Made by a program: the position numbers and the translations under genes. Source: Larkinella terrae (GTDB lineage: Bacteria; Bacteroidota; Bacteroidia; Cytophagales; Spirosomataceae). Taken from it: DNA of 64,000 bases. How positions within the stretch are numbered: position 1 is the first letter of the stretch; every line of letters starts with the position of its first letter. Below the pieces are notes generated by a model. It was not told the DNA's origin. It ran no database searches and was given only the letters and a program-made list of their open reading frames with translations. This document shows, in pieces, positions 44,995 to 53,984 of the stretch. The stretch is taken from the NCBI RefSeq assembly GCF_009668025.1, contig NZ_WJXZ01000001.1, forward strand, positions 687,004 through 751,003, written 5' to 3'.

Positions 44995-45420
44995 TCAGGG
45001 TTTTAGTTCTGTTTTTGCCTCGCCGGTTTCGATATCGTAGGGGTAAGAAACATGCTGATGTATCATTTGCCACTGCCCATCTATTTTCTGAAAGATCCGG
45101 GTACCCCGCGAATAACTCTCTATTTTTTCCCGGCCCGGCTCCTGAACCTGCATATGATTCAGGCCCCAAGTAAAGGCTAAATCATCACGTATTAGAATCT
45201 GAAGATCAGGAATGTCCCACTGGATCTGGCCAGTCGATACATCAAAACCGCGCTGGCAGACGTCTCGAACAGCATCGATTCCGGTATACTGCAAAGGCGC
45301 ATCGTGTTCATACGAAACGACATTGGGGGCAATATGGGCCATGACCGCATCAATGTCTTTGGCCGCTGTACCCTGGAACCAATCAGCGTAGATCTGACGA
45401 ATTTCTTGTTCTGCATTCAT
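44995..45420 (-). CDS. SnoaL/ketosteroid-isomerase-like protein
   Basis: This 141-residue cone-shaped alpha+beta (NTF2-like) protein starts EIRQIYADWFQGTAAKDIDAVMAHIAPNVVSYEHDAP and ends WQMIHQHVSYPYD. The fold is used by isomerases, cyclases and hydrolases; no catalytic assignment is possible. It is first of a pair with the RibD-like gene. Confidence 0.85.
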   Translation of the reverse strand: MNAEQEIRQIYADWFQGTAAKDIDAVMAHIAPNVVSYEHDAPLQYTGIDAVRDVCQRGFDVSTGQIQWDIPDLQILIRDDLAFTWGLNHMQVQEPGREKIESYSRGTRIFQKIDGQWQMIHQHVSYPYDIETGEAKTELKP

Positions 45421-45775
45421 AGAATTATTGCGTAAACGATATGAATGAAAATTCCCCGTGTAAACAAGTTCTTTAACTAACCGGCTCAGTGTAAATATGT
45501 TTAGTATGCCATTAGGACAAGAAAAGGATCGAAAGTCATGCGCAGTGTACTCGAAACGACCTCACTTATCAATTAAGTGCTTAAAAAGCAGATAGTGACC
45601 ATCGATTTATCTATTATCAATACACCTTCCTTAAAAAATATGAAGTATTAATCATTCTTTATACAGAACTAGCGCTACTATTCGATCTTTTAAACGATGC
45701 TAAAAAGGAGGTGTCTTGTTGAAAAGGTCGGGTAAACCTTGTCTATTCAGGTCTATCAAGCCTCTATCGCACCCG
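45421..45775. other. Intergenic stretch with a possible short remnant
   Basis: About 355 AT-rich bp. A 29-codon frame from 45506 (start MPLGQEKDRKSC) faintly resembles an HxlR-type N-terminus but stops early, so I do not call it a gene. Nothing else was seen. Confidence 0.35.
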
Positions 45776-46546
45776 TTATCTGGAACTATACTGGTTTACT
45801 GCAAAGCGGGAAGCACTATTTTCAAACAAGATGGCAAGGGATTGACCCGACAACTGTGGCTCCAAGTGCTCAGTAGGTCCATACCCAATTGTTTCGGTAG
45901 AATCATTGGTGAGTGCTGAAAAAACGTGATCGCAAAACTCATCCAACTCTACGCCATGCTGTTGGCCTTCTCCCGCCAGATTCGTTAGTACTGCCGGGGG
46001 AATGAGTTCGATCACCCGGCAGGAGGTGTTGGCCAGGGCGTGTCGCAAGGTCATGGTATAACTGTGAAGTGCCGCTTTGCAGGCACTGTAAATCGGGGCA
46101 AACGGTTGGGGAATGTAAGCTCCTCCCGAAGTGACATTGACGATCCGGCTCGGTTGAGCATGTTTCATTAGCAACGGGATGAGTAAATGATTCAGGTGGA
46201 TGGGACCCGACAGTAGAATATCAATTTCTTGCTGTCGCTGCTGCCAGGGAGCCGTATCCTGGGCTAAGGAAACCCGGCGCTGAATCCCTGCATTATTGAT
46301 AATCCAATGCAAGGGACTCATCGTCTGGGCCACATACTGCGCCAGGGCTTCCCGGTCGGCGGGTTGGCCGATATCGCTCACGAAAGTTTTTAAGCCGGGT
46401 AATTCAGCAGCAGCCTTTTTGAGTTTATGCTCATCTCGCCCCGTTACCAACACTTGACTACCCCTTTGGAGAAAGCGAGTGGCTAATCCGTAACCAATTC
46501 CTTCGCTACCGCCCGTAATGAGCACATTGGTGTTTTTCAAATCCAT
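45776..46546 (-). CDS. Short-chain dehydrogenase (DltE-like)
   Basis: The 256-residue Rossmann enzyme has the nucleotide-binding TGGSEGIGYGLA, the catalytic Tyr153-x3-Lys157 (YSACKAAL) and the Ser of NVTSGGAYI. It reads most like DltE-type SDRs. It probably uses NAD(P)H; the substrate is unknown. It lies 72 bp downstream of an AraC-type regulator on the same strand that may control it. Confidence 0.88.
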   Translation of the reverse strand: MDLKNTNVLITGGSEGIGYGLATRFLQRGSQVLVTGRDEHKLKKAAAELPGLKTFVSDIGQPADREALAQYVAQTMSPLHWIINNAGIQRRVSLAQDTAPWQQRQQEIDILLSGPIHLNHLLIPLLMKHAQPSRIVNVTSGGAYIPQPFAPIYSACKAALHSYTMTLRHALANTSCRVIELIPPAVLTNLAGEGQQHGVELDEFCDHVFSALTNDSTETIGYGPTEHLEPQLSGQSLAILFENSASRFAVNQYSSR

Positions 46547-46617
46547 TTTTCATGCTGGTTGAATCTGGCTCAAAAGTACGAGCGGGCTACTGAATAAAAT
46601 GGTCATGATTTAAGGAT

Positions 46618-46983
46618 TTAGGTCCGTTCGCGCTGAAAGGCTTTCGGGGTAGTGCCGCTAATGCGTTTAAACCATTTGGTAAATTGGGAGGGCTCAAAAT
46701 CAAGGATTAAGGCAACCTCCTTCACCTTTCGGTCCGGTTCCAACAGGAGTTGCCTGGCCACTTTTACAATTTCCAGCTGGAATACTCCGCAGGCCGATAA
46801 ACCGGTCACTTCCTTAATCGTAGTACTCAAATGGATGGGATGAATACAAAGCTGATCGGCGAAATCCTGGATATCTAACATGGTATCGGTTTTCTCCTTC
46901 ACCAGTTCGGTTAAATGCGTCTGAATCAGTTGAAGGTAGCGTTCGTAGAGTTGAATTGGCTGCTTTTTAGGCGTTGATGGCAT
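46618..46983 (-). CDS. AraC-type transcription regulator
   Basis: The ATG at 46983 (MPSTPKKQPIQLYERYLQLI) is chosen; an upstream ATG at 47070 would add a Cys-rich 29-residue tail that is unlikely. The body is a stand-alone AraC DNA-binding domain of 121 residues: first helix-turn-helix DIQDFADQLCIHPIHLSTTIKEVTG, second VKEVALILDFEPSQFTKWFKRISGTTP. No sensor domain is present. It probably controls the adjacent SDR gene. Confidence 0.82.
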   Translation of the reverse strand: MPSTPKKQPIQLYERYLQLIQTHLTELVKEKTDTMLDIQDFADQLCIHPIHLSTTIKEVTGLSACGVFQLEIVKVARQLLLEPDRKVKEVALILDFEPSQFTKWFKRISGTTPKAFQRERT

Positions 46984-47064
46984 AACGATAGGTTTTGGTA
47001 GAAGACGGGTTTTGAAGGCACATAACACCAATTGGCAGGCATACGGTTTCTCAAAATACCCTCC

Positions 47065-47081
47065 TTTCATGACGCACCAAA
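47065..47081. repeat. 17-bp repeat, copy A
   Basis: TTTCATGACGCACCAAA, found again at 47620 beyond the VOC gene, with further similarity to the left (CTC before a variable base). The two copies flank one gene. Confidence 0.6.
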
Positions 47082-47167
47082 TAGGCCTTCCACAAATCCG
47101 TAAAAACCCAGAACAGTAAGTAAAGTCTACGGGTTACTTTAAAATCTATCATAACCGAACCAAAGAA

Positions 47168-47596
47168 ATGCTTTCCTGTACTCCTTTTCTTCTATTTGAC
47201 GGCAATTGTACCGAGGCAATGACCTTTTATCAGCAATGCCTGGGGGGCGAGTTAACGCTGATAAAACTGGGTGATACACCCATGAAAGAGCAGTTTCCCA
47301 TAGAAAAACATAACCGGATCATCAACGCACACTTGAAAAGCGGGGCGATTGAACTCTCAGCGACCGACTGGATGGCCTCTCCCATCCTGGAGCCCAAACA
47401 GGGCAATACCATTAGCCTTTATCTGGTCGGAGACACCTACCGTGAATTGAAAACGGTTTTTGATAAACTGGCCGAAGGAGCCGATCCGGATAAGCGAACG
47501 TTCCAGGATCTGCATCCGGTACCGTTCGGCAGTTATGGTCAATTTACGGATAAATACGGCGTATCCTGGATATTCAAAGGCGAAAAACCAGAATAG
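47168..47596 (+). CDS. VOC-family protein (PhnB-like glyoxalase fold)
   Basis: The protein has 142 residues. The start FLLFDGNCTEAMTFYQQCLGGEL is the PhnB-type glyoxalase/bleomycin-resistance fold, and the end GSYGQFTDKYGVSWIF is the family's C-terminal strand. The metal ligands and reaction are not predictable. Near-identical 17-bp repeats flank the gene, which may hint at insertion or at shared regulation. Confidence 0.88.
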   Translation: MLSCTPFLLFDGNCTEAMTFYQQCLGGELTLIKLGDTPMKEQFPIEKHNRIINAHLKSGAIELSATDWMASPILEPKQGNTISLYLVGDTYRELKTVFDKLAEGADPDKRTFQDLHPVPFGSYGQFTDKYGVSWIFKGEKPE

Positions 47597-47619
47597 TATA
47601 GATTGTCAGCAAACGCTCT

Positions 47620-47636
47620 TTTCATGACGCACCAAA
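47620..47636. repeat. 17-bp repeat, copy B
   Basis: TTTCATGACGCACCAAA, identical to copy A at 47065. It is preceded by AAACGCTC, the same run found in the left arm of the fold-back elements, so a distant relationship to those is possible but weak. Confidence 0.6.
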
Positions 47637-47733
47637 GACACCCGGTTCACTTTTTCTCTGTCAATGGGGATGCTAAAAACGGCGGTCTTAAATTGTTCCT
47701 AAGCCGGACTACGACACAGTCGTAAATTTATGA

Positions 47734-49008
47734 TTAGGCAGACAGATTCTTTTTTACAATTGCCATGGTTTCACGCTGACGTTGTGTGATGTATTTTCGG
47801 GCCTTCTCAACTTTTGCTTTAGCCGCTTTGGGGTCTTTGGCCATCGCCAGGACCGTCGGAACGATTTTCGCTACGTCGCCGGGCGTGTCCATGTCGAACA
47901 GCCAGTCACCCAGGCCAACATCGCGCCACATGGCACCTTTGCTGGTCTGCTCTTCAAACCGGCAAACGATTGCCGGAACGCCCTGGGCAATGCACATGAT
48001 GGGCGAGTGCATTTCCAGCCCGAACAATCCCGCCGACCGGATATAGGTACTGACGGCTTCATCGGTCAGCCAGTAATGATCACGCCAGACCACGTTCTTT
48101 TTTACGTCCTCCGGTAGCGGATCGTAGAGCATTTCTTTGCCGATACGGACCTGGGTTTCGTTTTCGGGCACCAGCAGCACCTTCAGGGGCGTTTGCCGAA
48201 CCACCTGAATGATGGCTTCCCGGATGGGTGCGTTGTCCTGCTCTTTCATTTTGTCGTTATACGCCCGTTTGGCTTCGTTGGGAGCCTGTTTTTTCTGGGG
48301 CAACTCCCACCAGGGCGAGAACCGGTATTGGGGGATGGCACACAGGAATTTGCCGGTTTCCAGGTTATGTTCCCGCAAAAACGCATCCGCTGCTGCGTCG
48401 TTCCGAACATCGACGGCAAAAGCACCATCGGGGCAAAACTCCATGATGGGGCAGTTTACCCCGTTTTTCTTCGCAAACGCCAGCGAAACCGAGTCGCGGA
48501 AATACGCAAACCGGGCTTTGCTCAACAGGCCGATATCGACCGGATTGAATTTGCTGCGCTCTTCGGGGAAGCCATAAACGCCGGGAAACGTAATGCCGTA
48601 GATGCCGTAAGGTTTACCGGTTTCCTGCACCCAGCGTTCCAGGTCCTTGCGGGCAACCAACTGCGGACCGGAGCCATGGAGCAAAAAACCGCATTCGGTA
48701 AATGCTCGGGCAACCTCGTCGGGCGACTGAATAATGGGCACGTTTGGAAACCGTTTACGCAGCATGGCTTCCACGCCATCGCCCACGTTAACTGGCCAAA
48801 GCCGCACTTCAACGCCGGGCAGGTATTTTTCCAGCAGCGTCAGCACACCGGGGGTATGGCCGATGTCGCCAATATTGGCGGTTTGCCACGAGGATCGAAG
48901 CAGGATCGGTTTGGTAGCCAGATTGCTCGCTTTCAGGCCAGGGATCATCCCCAAAAGGAGACTGGCCAACGGAGGGACCTGCTGCAGAAAAGCGCGTCGG
49001 TTCAGCAT
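47734..49008 (-). CDS. Exported polysaccharide pyruvyl transferase-family protein (1)
   Basis: The 424-residue protein has a twin-arginine-like leader (NRRAFLQQVPPLASLLLG) and so should be extracytoplasmic. The body matches the polysaccharide pyruvyl transferase family: NIGDIGHTPG (45-54), LLHGSGPQL, and the late GLEMHSPIMCIAQGVPAI with His334. Classical members act in the cytoplasm with PEP, which is not expected in the periplasm, so a different reaction on a pyruvylated or other glycan is plausible. It is the last gene of the PUL operon and is closely similar to the next upstream gene. Confidence 0.8.
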   Translation of the reverse strand: MLNRRAFLQQVPPLASLLLGMIPGLKASNLATKPILLRSSWQTANIGDIGHTPGVLTLLEKYLPGVEVRLWPVNVGDGVEAMLRKRFPNVPIIQSPDEVARAFTECGFLLHGSGPQLVARKDLERWVQETGKPYGIYGITFPGVYGFPEERSKFNPVDIGLLSKARFAYFRDSVSLAFAKKNGVNCPIMEFCPDGAFAVDVRNDAAADAFLREHNLETGKFLCAIPQYRFSPWWELPQKKQAPNEAKRAYNDKMKEQDNAPIREAIIQVVRQTPLKVLLVPENETQVRIGKEMLYDPLPEDVKKNVVWRDHYWLTDEAVSTYIRSAGLFGLEMHSPIMCIAQGVPAIVCRFEEQTSKGAMWRDVGLGDWLFDMDTPGDVAKIVPTVLAMAKDPKAAKAKVEKARKYITQRQRETMAIVKKNLSA

Positions 49009-49060
49009 GTTTTAGGAAATCATTATTTGAATAAAAAATGCATTGATTACGGAATTGCGG

Positions 49061-50362
49061 CTACGCCATTACCTGTTTCTTCACATAGCCCATCGTTTCG
49101 CGCTGCCGTTTTTCAACGAACTGACGGGCTTTGGCCGCTTTCGCGCGGGCGGCTTTGGGGTCTTTGGCCATCGCCAGAACCGCTGGCACGTACCGCGCGA
49201 TGTCTTCTTCTTTGTCAAAATCGAACAGCCAGTCGCCCAGACCAATATCTTTCCACATGGCGCCTTTGCTGGTTTGCTCGGCAAACCGGCCAACGATTGC
49301 GGGAATCCCGTTGCCGATGCACATGATCGGCGAATGCATTTCCAGCCCGAACAGACCTGCGGACCGGATATAGGTACTGACGGCTTCGTCGGTTAACCAG
49401 TACCGGTCGCGCCAGACCACTTTCTTCTTTACATCATCTGGTAACGGATCGTACAGTATTTCTTTGCCGAGTTTGACCTGTGTTTCGTCTTCCGGACAGA
49501 TCAAAATTTTGAGGGGCGTTTGCCGGACCACCTGAATAATCGCTTCCCGCAGAGGGGCGTTGTCGTGTTCCCGCATGGCCTGATTCCGGTCGTGCCGGGT
49601 TTGATCGAACGGGGTTTTCTTGCTCGGGATTTCCCAGTAGGGCGTAAAACGGGTCCGCGGGATCACGCACATGAACTTGCCCGCTTCCAGCCCGTGTTCG
49701 TTCAGGAAGGCCGTGGCGACCGAATCGTTCCGCAGGTCGACGGCAAAGGCCCCGTCGGGGCAGAATTCCATCACGGGATTATGAACGCCGTTCTTTTTGG
49801 CGAAATCCAGGGAGATGGAATCCCGAAACAGGGCAAACTTCGCTTTGTTCAGCATCTCGACGGCCTGCGGATTGGGCGTCACCATCGCTTTCGGGTCGGG
49901 GCTGTAGACCCCCGGAAACGTAATGCCGTACACCCCGAACGGTTTTCCGGTTTCTTTATCCCACCGAACCACGCTGCTGGTTGCCACCAGCGAGGGGCCG
50001 GAACCGTGCAGCAGAAACACGCATTCTTTAAACGCCTGCTCGATTTCCTCCGGCGTTCGGATGATCGGTACGTTCGGAAACCGCCGACGCATCAGGGGTT
50101 CTACCCCGTTGTCGAGGCTCGACGGCCACAGCCGCACTTCAACGCCGGGCAGGTATTTTTCCAGCAGCGCCAGAACGCCCGGCGTGTGCCCGATATCGCC
50201 AATGTTGACAGTTTGCCAGGACGAACGGAGAATAATCGATTTTTTGTCGGCCGGACGGTCTGAGGCCGATTGCGCCAGCGCCGGAATAGCGCCAAGAAGC
50301 CCGATCAGTGCGGGCGTTTGTTTGAGAAACTGACGACGGGTTGAGGTACTTAGGCTGTTCAT
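49061..50362 (-). CDS. Exported polysaccharide pyruvyl transferase-family protein (2)
   Basis: The 433-residue protein has a strong twin-arginine-like motif TRRQFLKQ and a leader ending AIPALAQ. The family motifs are the same as in protein 1 (NIGDIGHTPG, LLHGSGPSL, GLEMHSPIMCIGNGIPAI with His343, TSKGAMWKDIGLGDWLFD). The two are clearly tandem duplicates, with long matched blocks (AIIQVVRQTPLK, YWLTDEAVSTYIRSAGLF). It lies 52 bp upstream of protein 1 and 10 bp downstream of protein 3. The reaction is unknown. Confidence 0.8.
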   Translation of the reverse strand: MNSLSTSTRRQFLKQTPALIGLLGAIPALAQSASDRPADKKSIILRSSWQTVNIGDIGHTPGVLALLEKYLPGVEVRLWPSSLDNGVEPLMRRRFPNVPIIRTPEEIEQAFKECVFLLHGSGPSLVATSSVVRWDKETGKPFGVYGITFPGVYSPDPKAMVTPNPQAVEMLNKAKFALFRDSISLDFAKKNGVHNPVMEFCPDGAFAVDLRNDSVATAFLNEHGLEAGKFMCVIPRTRFTPYWEIPSKKTPFDQTRHDRNQAMREHDNAPLREAIIQVVRQTPLKILICPEDETQVKLGKEILYDPLPDDVKKKVVWRDRYWLTDEAVSTYIRSAGLFGLEMHSPIMCIGNGIPAIVGRFAEQTSKGAMWKDIGLGDWLFDFDKEEDIARYVPAVLAMAKDPKAARAKAAKARQFVEKRQRETMGYVKKQVMA

Positions 50363-50372
50363 ATTGACTAAT

Positions 50373-51683
50373 TTACGACGCTAATTTAACGAGTTTACGC
50401 ACGACCTGCATGGACGCTTTTTGCCGCTCAGCGACCACCAGCATGGCTTTTCGGGCTTTTTCTTTCGCCTGTGGATAGTCCTGGTGAATCTGCATCAACG
50501 TCGCGTTCATCGTTTCCGCCGACGTCTTGTTGATATCGAACAGCCAGTCGTTCAGCCCAATGTCGCGGAACATCCAGCCCTTGCGCCCGTGCCAAAGGGC
50601 GCGGGCGTGGATAACCGGGACTCCCAGGGCCAGGGCCATGATGAGTGAGTGGGGTTCCATGCCAACCAGGGTGTGAGCCCGGGCGAAAACCGACATCGCT
50701 TCGTCGGCGCTCCAGAATTGCTCGCGGAAAACGACTTTGGCTTTCACCTCATCGGGGAGGGTGTCGTAGAGCAGCGTACGACCGTATTTGGTTTCTTTAA
50801 GCGATTCGGGAGCAATCAGGACCTTCAGCCCGGTTTTTCGCACCCAATTGGAAATCAGCTGGTTCATCTTGGCCATCCAGTCAAGGTTTTCGGCTTTCTG
50901 CTCCGGGGTTGGCTCGGCGGGGTTTAGCAGGTTCCCTTTACCGGCGCCATCGAGCGGGGGCGTGTTGGTTCGAATGACGACCGTTAGAAATTTGCCCGCT
51001 TCCAGCCCGTTCTGCTTCAGATAAGCCACCCCTTTTTCTTCATCGCGCACGTCGATGCCAAAGCAGCCGTCCGGCCCGAATTCGAGCACCGCAGGTTTGA
51101 ACTTGTTTTCGTTCAGGTACTTGAGCGATTCTTTGTCGCGGGTGTAGATAAAGGCGGCCTGGTTCAGCACATCGCGGTAGATCAGGTCGGCGGGTGACGC
51201 AAATTTGTCAAACGACTGCCCATACAGCCCGAACGGAATGTTTCGCTCGCGGCAGTAGAGCATCGGGGCCAGATGCGACATCGTATTGCCCCATTCGAAA
51301 TTGAACAGACCGTAATTCATCGACATACCCGAATTGTGGATATACAGACTGGCTTCATTGAAGGCTCTGGTGACCGGGCTATCGGGCTTGTCTGGCTCAA
51401 ACCCACCGGAAATCAGCCGAACTTTCGGGAAATTCTTAGCGACCAGTGCTTCGGTTACGGGGCGGGGAGCCGCGTGCCACAACAGAATCTGGGCTTCGGG
51501 CACATACCGTTCCAGCAACCGCAGCGTGCCCGGTGTGTGTCCAATGTCGCCAATGTTCTTGTCATTCCACGACGACTTGAGCAGGATGATCGGTTTTGCA
51601 TCCGGACGTGATCGACGGAGGGGAAGCGCGGTGGCGGCCATCGACAGGCCGGATAGTTTAATAAAATGTCGGCGTGAGGTCAT
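50373..51683 (-). CDS. Exported polysaccharide pyruvyl transferase-family protein (3)
   Basis: The 436-residue protein starts MTSRRHFIKLSGLSMAATALP, a twin-arginine leader. It is the most diverged of the three: NIGDIGHTPG is retained, the late His is in GMEPHSLIMALALGVPVIHAR (His345), and the region after it carries extra His/Arg (ALWHGRKGW). It is 6 bp downstream of the PL8 lyase, so it is almost certainly cotranscribed. Divergence from proteins 1 and 2 suggests a different substrate position or step. Confidence 0.8.
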   Translation of the reverse strand: MTSRRHFIKLSGLSMAATALPLRRSRPDAKPIILLKSSWNDKNIGDIGHTPGTLRLLERYVPEAQILLWHAAPRPVTEALVAKNFPKVRLISGGFEPDKPDSPVTRAFNEASLYIHNSGMSMNYGLFNFEWGNTMSHLAPMLYCRERNIPFGLYGQSFDKFASPADLIYRDVLNQAAFIYTRDKESLKYLNENKFKPAVLEFGPDGCFGIDVRDEEKGVAYLKQNGLEAGKFLTVVIRTNTPPLDGAGKGNLLNPAEPTPEQKAENLDWMAKMNQLISNWVRKTGLKVLIAPESLKETKYGRTLLYDTLPDEVKAKVVFREQFWSADEAMSVFARAHTLVGMEPHSLIMALALGVPVIHARALWHGRKGWMFRDIGLNDWLFDINKTSAETMNATLMQIHQDYPQAKEKARKAMLVVAERQKASMQVVRKLVKLAS

Positions 51684-51689
51684 ACAGCA

Positions 51690-53936
51690 TCAGGCTTTAG
51701 GAAAGTTTTGAACCAGTGACCGGCCCGCTTCTGCCCCCTCCGGAAAGGTGAAGGTCGTCACGATGGGCTGTGCGGAAGCAACTGTATCCTGCACCCGGAC
51801 CAGCACCTTCCCGGCCCGGTGCGTCGGGTTTCCGACGGCGAGGGTCCAGCGCCCGTTGGCGGTTCGTCGCCATTGGACGATACAGGGTTGATCGACTTCC
51901 AGTTTGCGCTGGTCCGGCAACACCAGCGCACCGGGTTTCCAGAAGATTCCCTGCACAAGGTCCGGGGTAGCAATGGCCTGTAAGGTGGGCGTATTGGAAA
52001 CGATGGTCGGCGATTTGGTTTTGCTGAAAGCAGCAATGTCGGAAGGTGCCAAACCGGGTGCCACCACGTAGCTGTACTTGAAACCTTCTTTTGCGGCATT
52101 TTCGTGTTCGATCCAGAGACTAAACACCTCCCCCTCAACAGCCGCGGGCGGATGGGCGGGGTCCTCCCGGGCATCCCGGTGCGGAGCCGTATTGAGCGTT
52201 TTCCACGGAGCCGATTTGCGTTCGGTGCGGATGCGCAGGTTCGACGGCTGCGGAAACAGGTACGTTACCCCGTCGTGGTGAACCCAGCCCGCCGTTTTGT
52301 GTGTATGGGTTTCGTCGGCGGCTAAGGCAGCGGTGTTCATGCTCGTCGTGACGGGGCCTTTCGCCCAGCACTGGTTCACACTCGTTACCACGGGTAAGGT
52401 GGAATCGTAGGATTTGATGGCGGCCCCCAGGCACACAACTACCTCATCCAGGAAAAACCAGGCCTTCAGCGCGTGCAATCCTCCCCGATGCACCTCCATA
52501 GCGGCTGCGCCTGACGTTCCATCCGAAACGCCACCCGCCCAATCGCTGCCGCCGTACGAACCGATGCCCCAGCTATGCAGCGGCAACGGGACGGCCGGAT
52601 TATAGACACAACTCACCCCCGGAATCCGGCGCCAGTCCCAGAGCGGGAAAATATCCCGGTATTCCTCTCCGGTCTGCATCAGACACATCGCCCCATCGCC
52701 CAGGTGATAGCCCAATTCGTTCTGTTTCCCGCCCGACTCGTGGCTATACACCCGGCGCGACGACATTCGGGCCGAAGCATGAAAACCGGGTCGGTTGTGC
52801 GCCATGTAGTCCGACATCCAGAATAACCGGTTGCCAGCGGGAGCGGTTTTGGCTTCAGTCTCACCCCGTAGTCGTCGGGCAAACGCCTGGAGTTCAGCCT
52901 GGCGCTTGCCGCCGAAGGGGATGAGGTGGTCGCAGGCAGCTTTGGCCCCGAAACCGGAATCATGATCGGGGCCGTGCTTCAACGGCCAGGCCACCATCCG
53001 CCCCACGGTGGTAAAATCAAGCGAACGGCCCCGCGTCAGGGGCTGCAGCCCGTCAAGGACGTAGCGGGTTAGTGTTTCCAGTTTGTCGGGCGCAAAGGCG
53101 AAAGCGGTTTTATGCAAGGCGAGCGCTAACGCCGTTGCGTCGCGGGCAAATCCAAGGCCGTAGAGTCCCCCGGAATAAAACTGGGGACCGTGCTGGTGGA
53201 AACTGAAATCAACCTGAATGCTTTCGGACCGACCCGGCCCAATTTCCTGCTCTGCCTGTTTGGTGTAGCGGGCGACGTAAGCCGGATCATTCGCTAAACA
53301 ACCGGCCATCACCTGAATGGTGGCTTCATGCATCAGGTTTTCGCCGGTCGCCGGAGAGCCGGAATAGTCCAGTACTCCATCGGGACGCACGCAGGTTTTA
53401 AGGATGGTTACAACCTCCGCTTTTTCAGAAGCGGACAGTTCGTTCCCCATTATCAGGGCGGCCTGTCCCAGCGCTAAAGGCGATCCAATCTGATAAAACC
53501 AGCCCGCCGAGGGGGGATGGGGCTTGCCCAGCCATACGCCCAGTGACCGGTGCAGGGCGTCGGCCAATTGGGTGCGTTGCGAGCCGGTGGCCGCGTAAAA
53601 GGCTCCGGCCAGTTTTAGGATTCGGGTGCAGTGGCCGTATCGCTTGACCCCTTCGTGTTCGGGTTTGAACTGCGCTTCCAGGTCGGGCCAGTGACCCGTC
53701 GGATCCAGGGTACGGAGCAACTGATCGACACTGATCCAGTTCGCTTCCGGCGCGATGACCAGGGACTGGTCGGCCATTCGTTGCCGGATAAGCGCCAGTT
53801 CGGGAAGGGCATCCGTCGTGCCAATCCATTGGCTCAGGCTGAATGCCGGCCCGGCCAGCCCCAGGCTCCCCACCGCGCCGGTTGTCGATTTAAGAAAGGT
53901 ACGACGGTTGAACAACCGTTTATTTACTTCGTGCAT
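51690..53936 (-). CDS. Polysaccharide lyase family 8 (exported)
   Basis: The 748-residue enzyme has a twin-arginine leader (NRRTFLKSTTGAVGSLG). The N-terminal helical toroid contains the PL8 active-site pattern: Asn200 (GENLMHEATIQV), His249 and a Tyr at 254/259 in FSFHQHGPQFYSGGLYG, and Arg in TRGRSLDFTTVGRM. A beta-sandwich follows (HLGDGAMCLMQTGEEYRDIFPLWDW, then a C-terminal domain). PL8 covers hyaluronate, chondroitin AC and xanthan lyases, which cleave by beta-elimination at uronate sites. The subfamily cannot be fixed here. It lies 48 bp after susD. Confidence 0.9.
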   Translation of the reverse strand: MHEVNKRLFNRRTFLKSTTGAVGSLGLAGPAFSLSQWIGTTDALPELALIRQRMADQSLVIAPEANWISVDQLLRTLDPTGHWPDLEAQFKPEHEGVKRYGHCTRILKLAGAFYAATGSQRTQLADALHRSLGVWLGKPHPPSAGWFYQIGSPLALGQAALIMGNELSASEKAEVVTILKTCVRPDGVLDYSGSPATGENLMHEATIQVMAGCLANDPAYVARYTKQAEQEIGPGRSESIQVDFSFHQHGPQFYSGGLYGLGFARDATALALALHKTAFAFAPDKLETLTRYVLDGLQPLTRGRSLDFTTVGRMVAWPLKHGPDHDSGFGAKAACDHLIPFGGKRQAELQAFARRLRGETEAKTAPAGNRLFWMSDYMAHNRPGFHASARMSSRRVYSHESGGKQNELGYHLGDGAMCLMQTGEEYRDIFPLWDWRRIPGVSCVYNPAVPLPLHSWGIGSYGGSDWAGGVSDGTSGAAAMEVHRGGLHALKAWFFLDEVVVCLGAAIKSYDSTLPVVTSVNQCWAKGPVTTSMNTAALAADETHTHKTAGWVHHDGVTYLFPQPSNLRIRTERKSAPWKTLNTAPHRDAREDPAHPPAAVEGEVFSLWIEHENAAKEGFKYSYVVAPGLAPSDIAAFSKTKSPTIVSNTPTLQAIATPDLVQGIFWKPGALVLPDQRKLEVDQPCIVQWRRTANGRWTLAVGNPTHRAGKVLVRVQDTVASAQPIVTTFTFPEGAEAGRSLVQNFPKA

Positions 53937-53984
53937 GTTTCTGGGTAGTAGAAGCCGTGTTTACGGAAGAAAACATACTGACGA

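Noticed and set aside
45506-45595. Possible HxlR-type regulator start before the SDR gene
   Set aside because: Only 29 codons, an early stop and one weak motif; not enough to call a pseudogene.
48193-49326. A 377-codon open frame on the opposite strand of the first pyruvyl-transferase-family gene
   Set aside because: It is antisense to a gene with clear family motifs and a leader, and its product has no recognisable domain. High-GC coding sequence often leaves such open frames.
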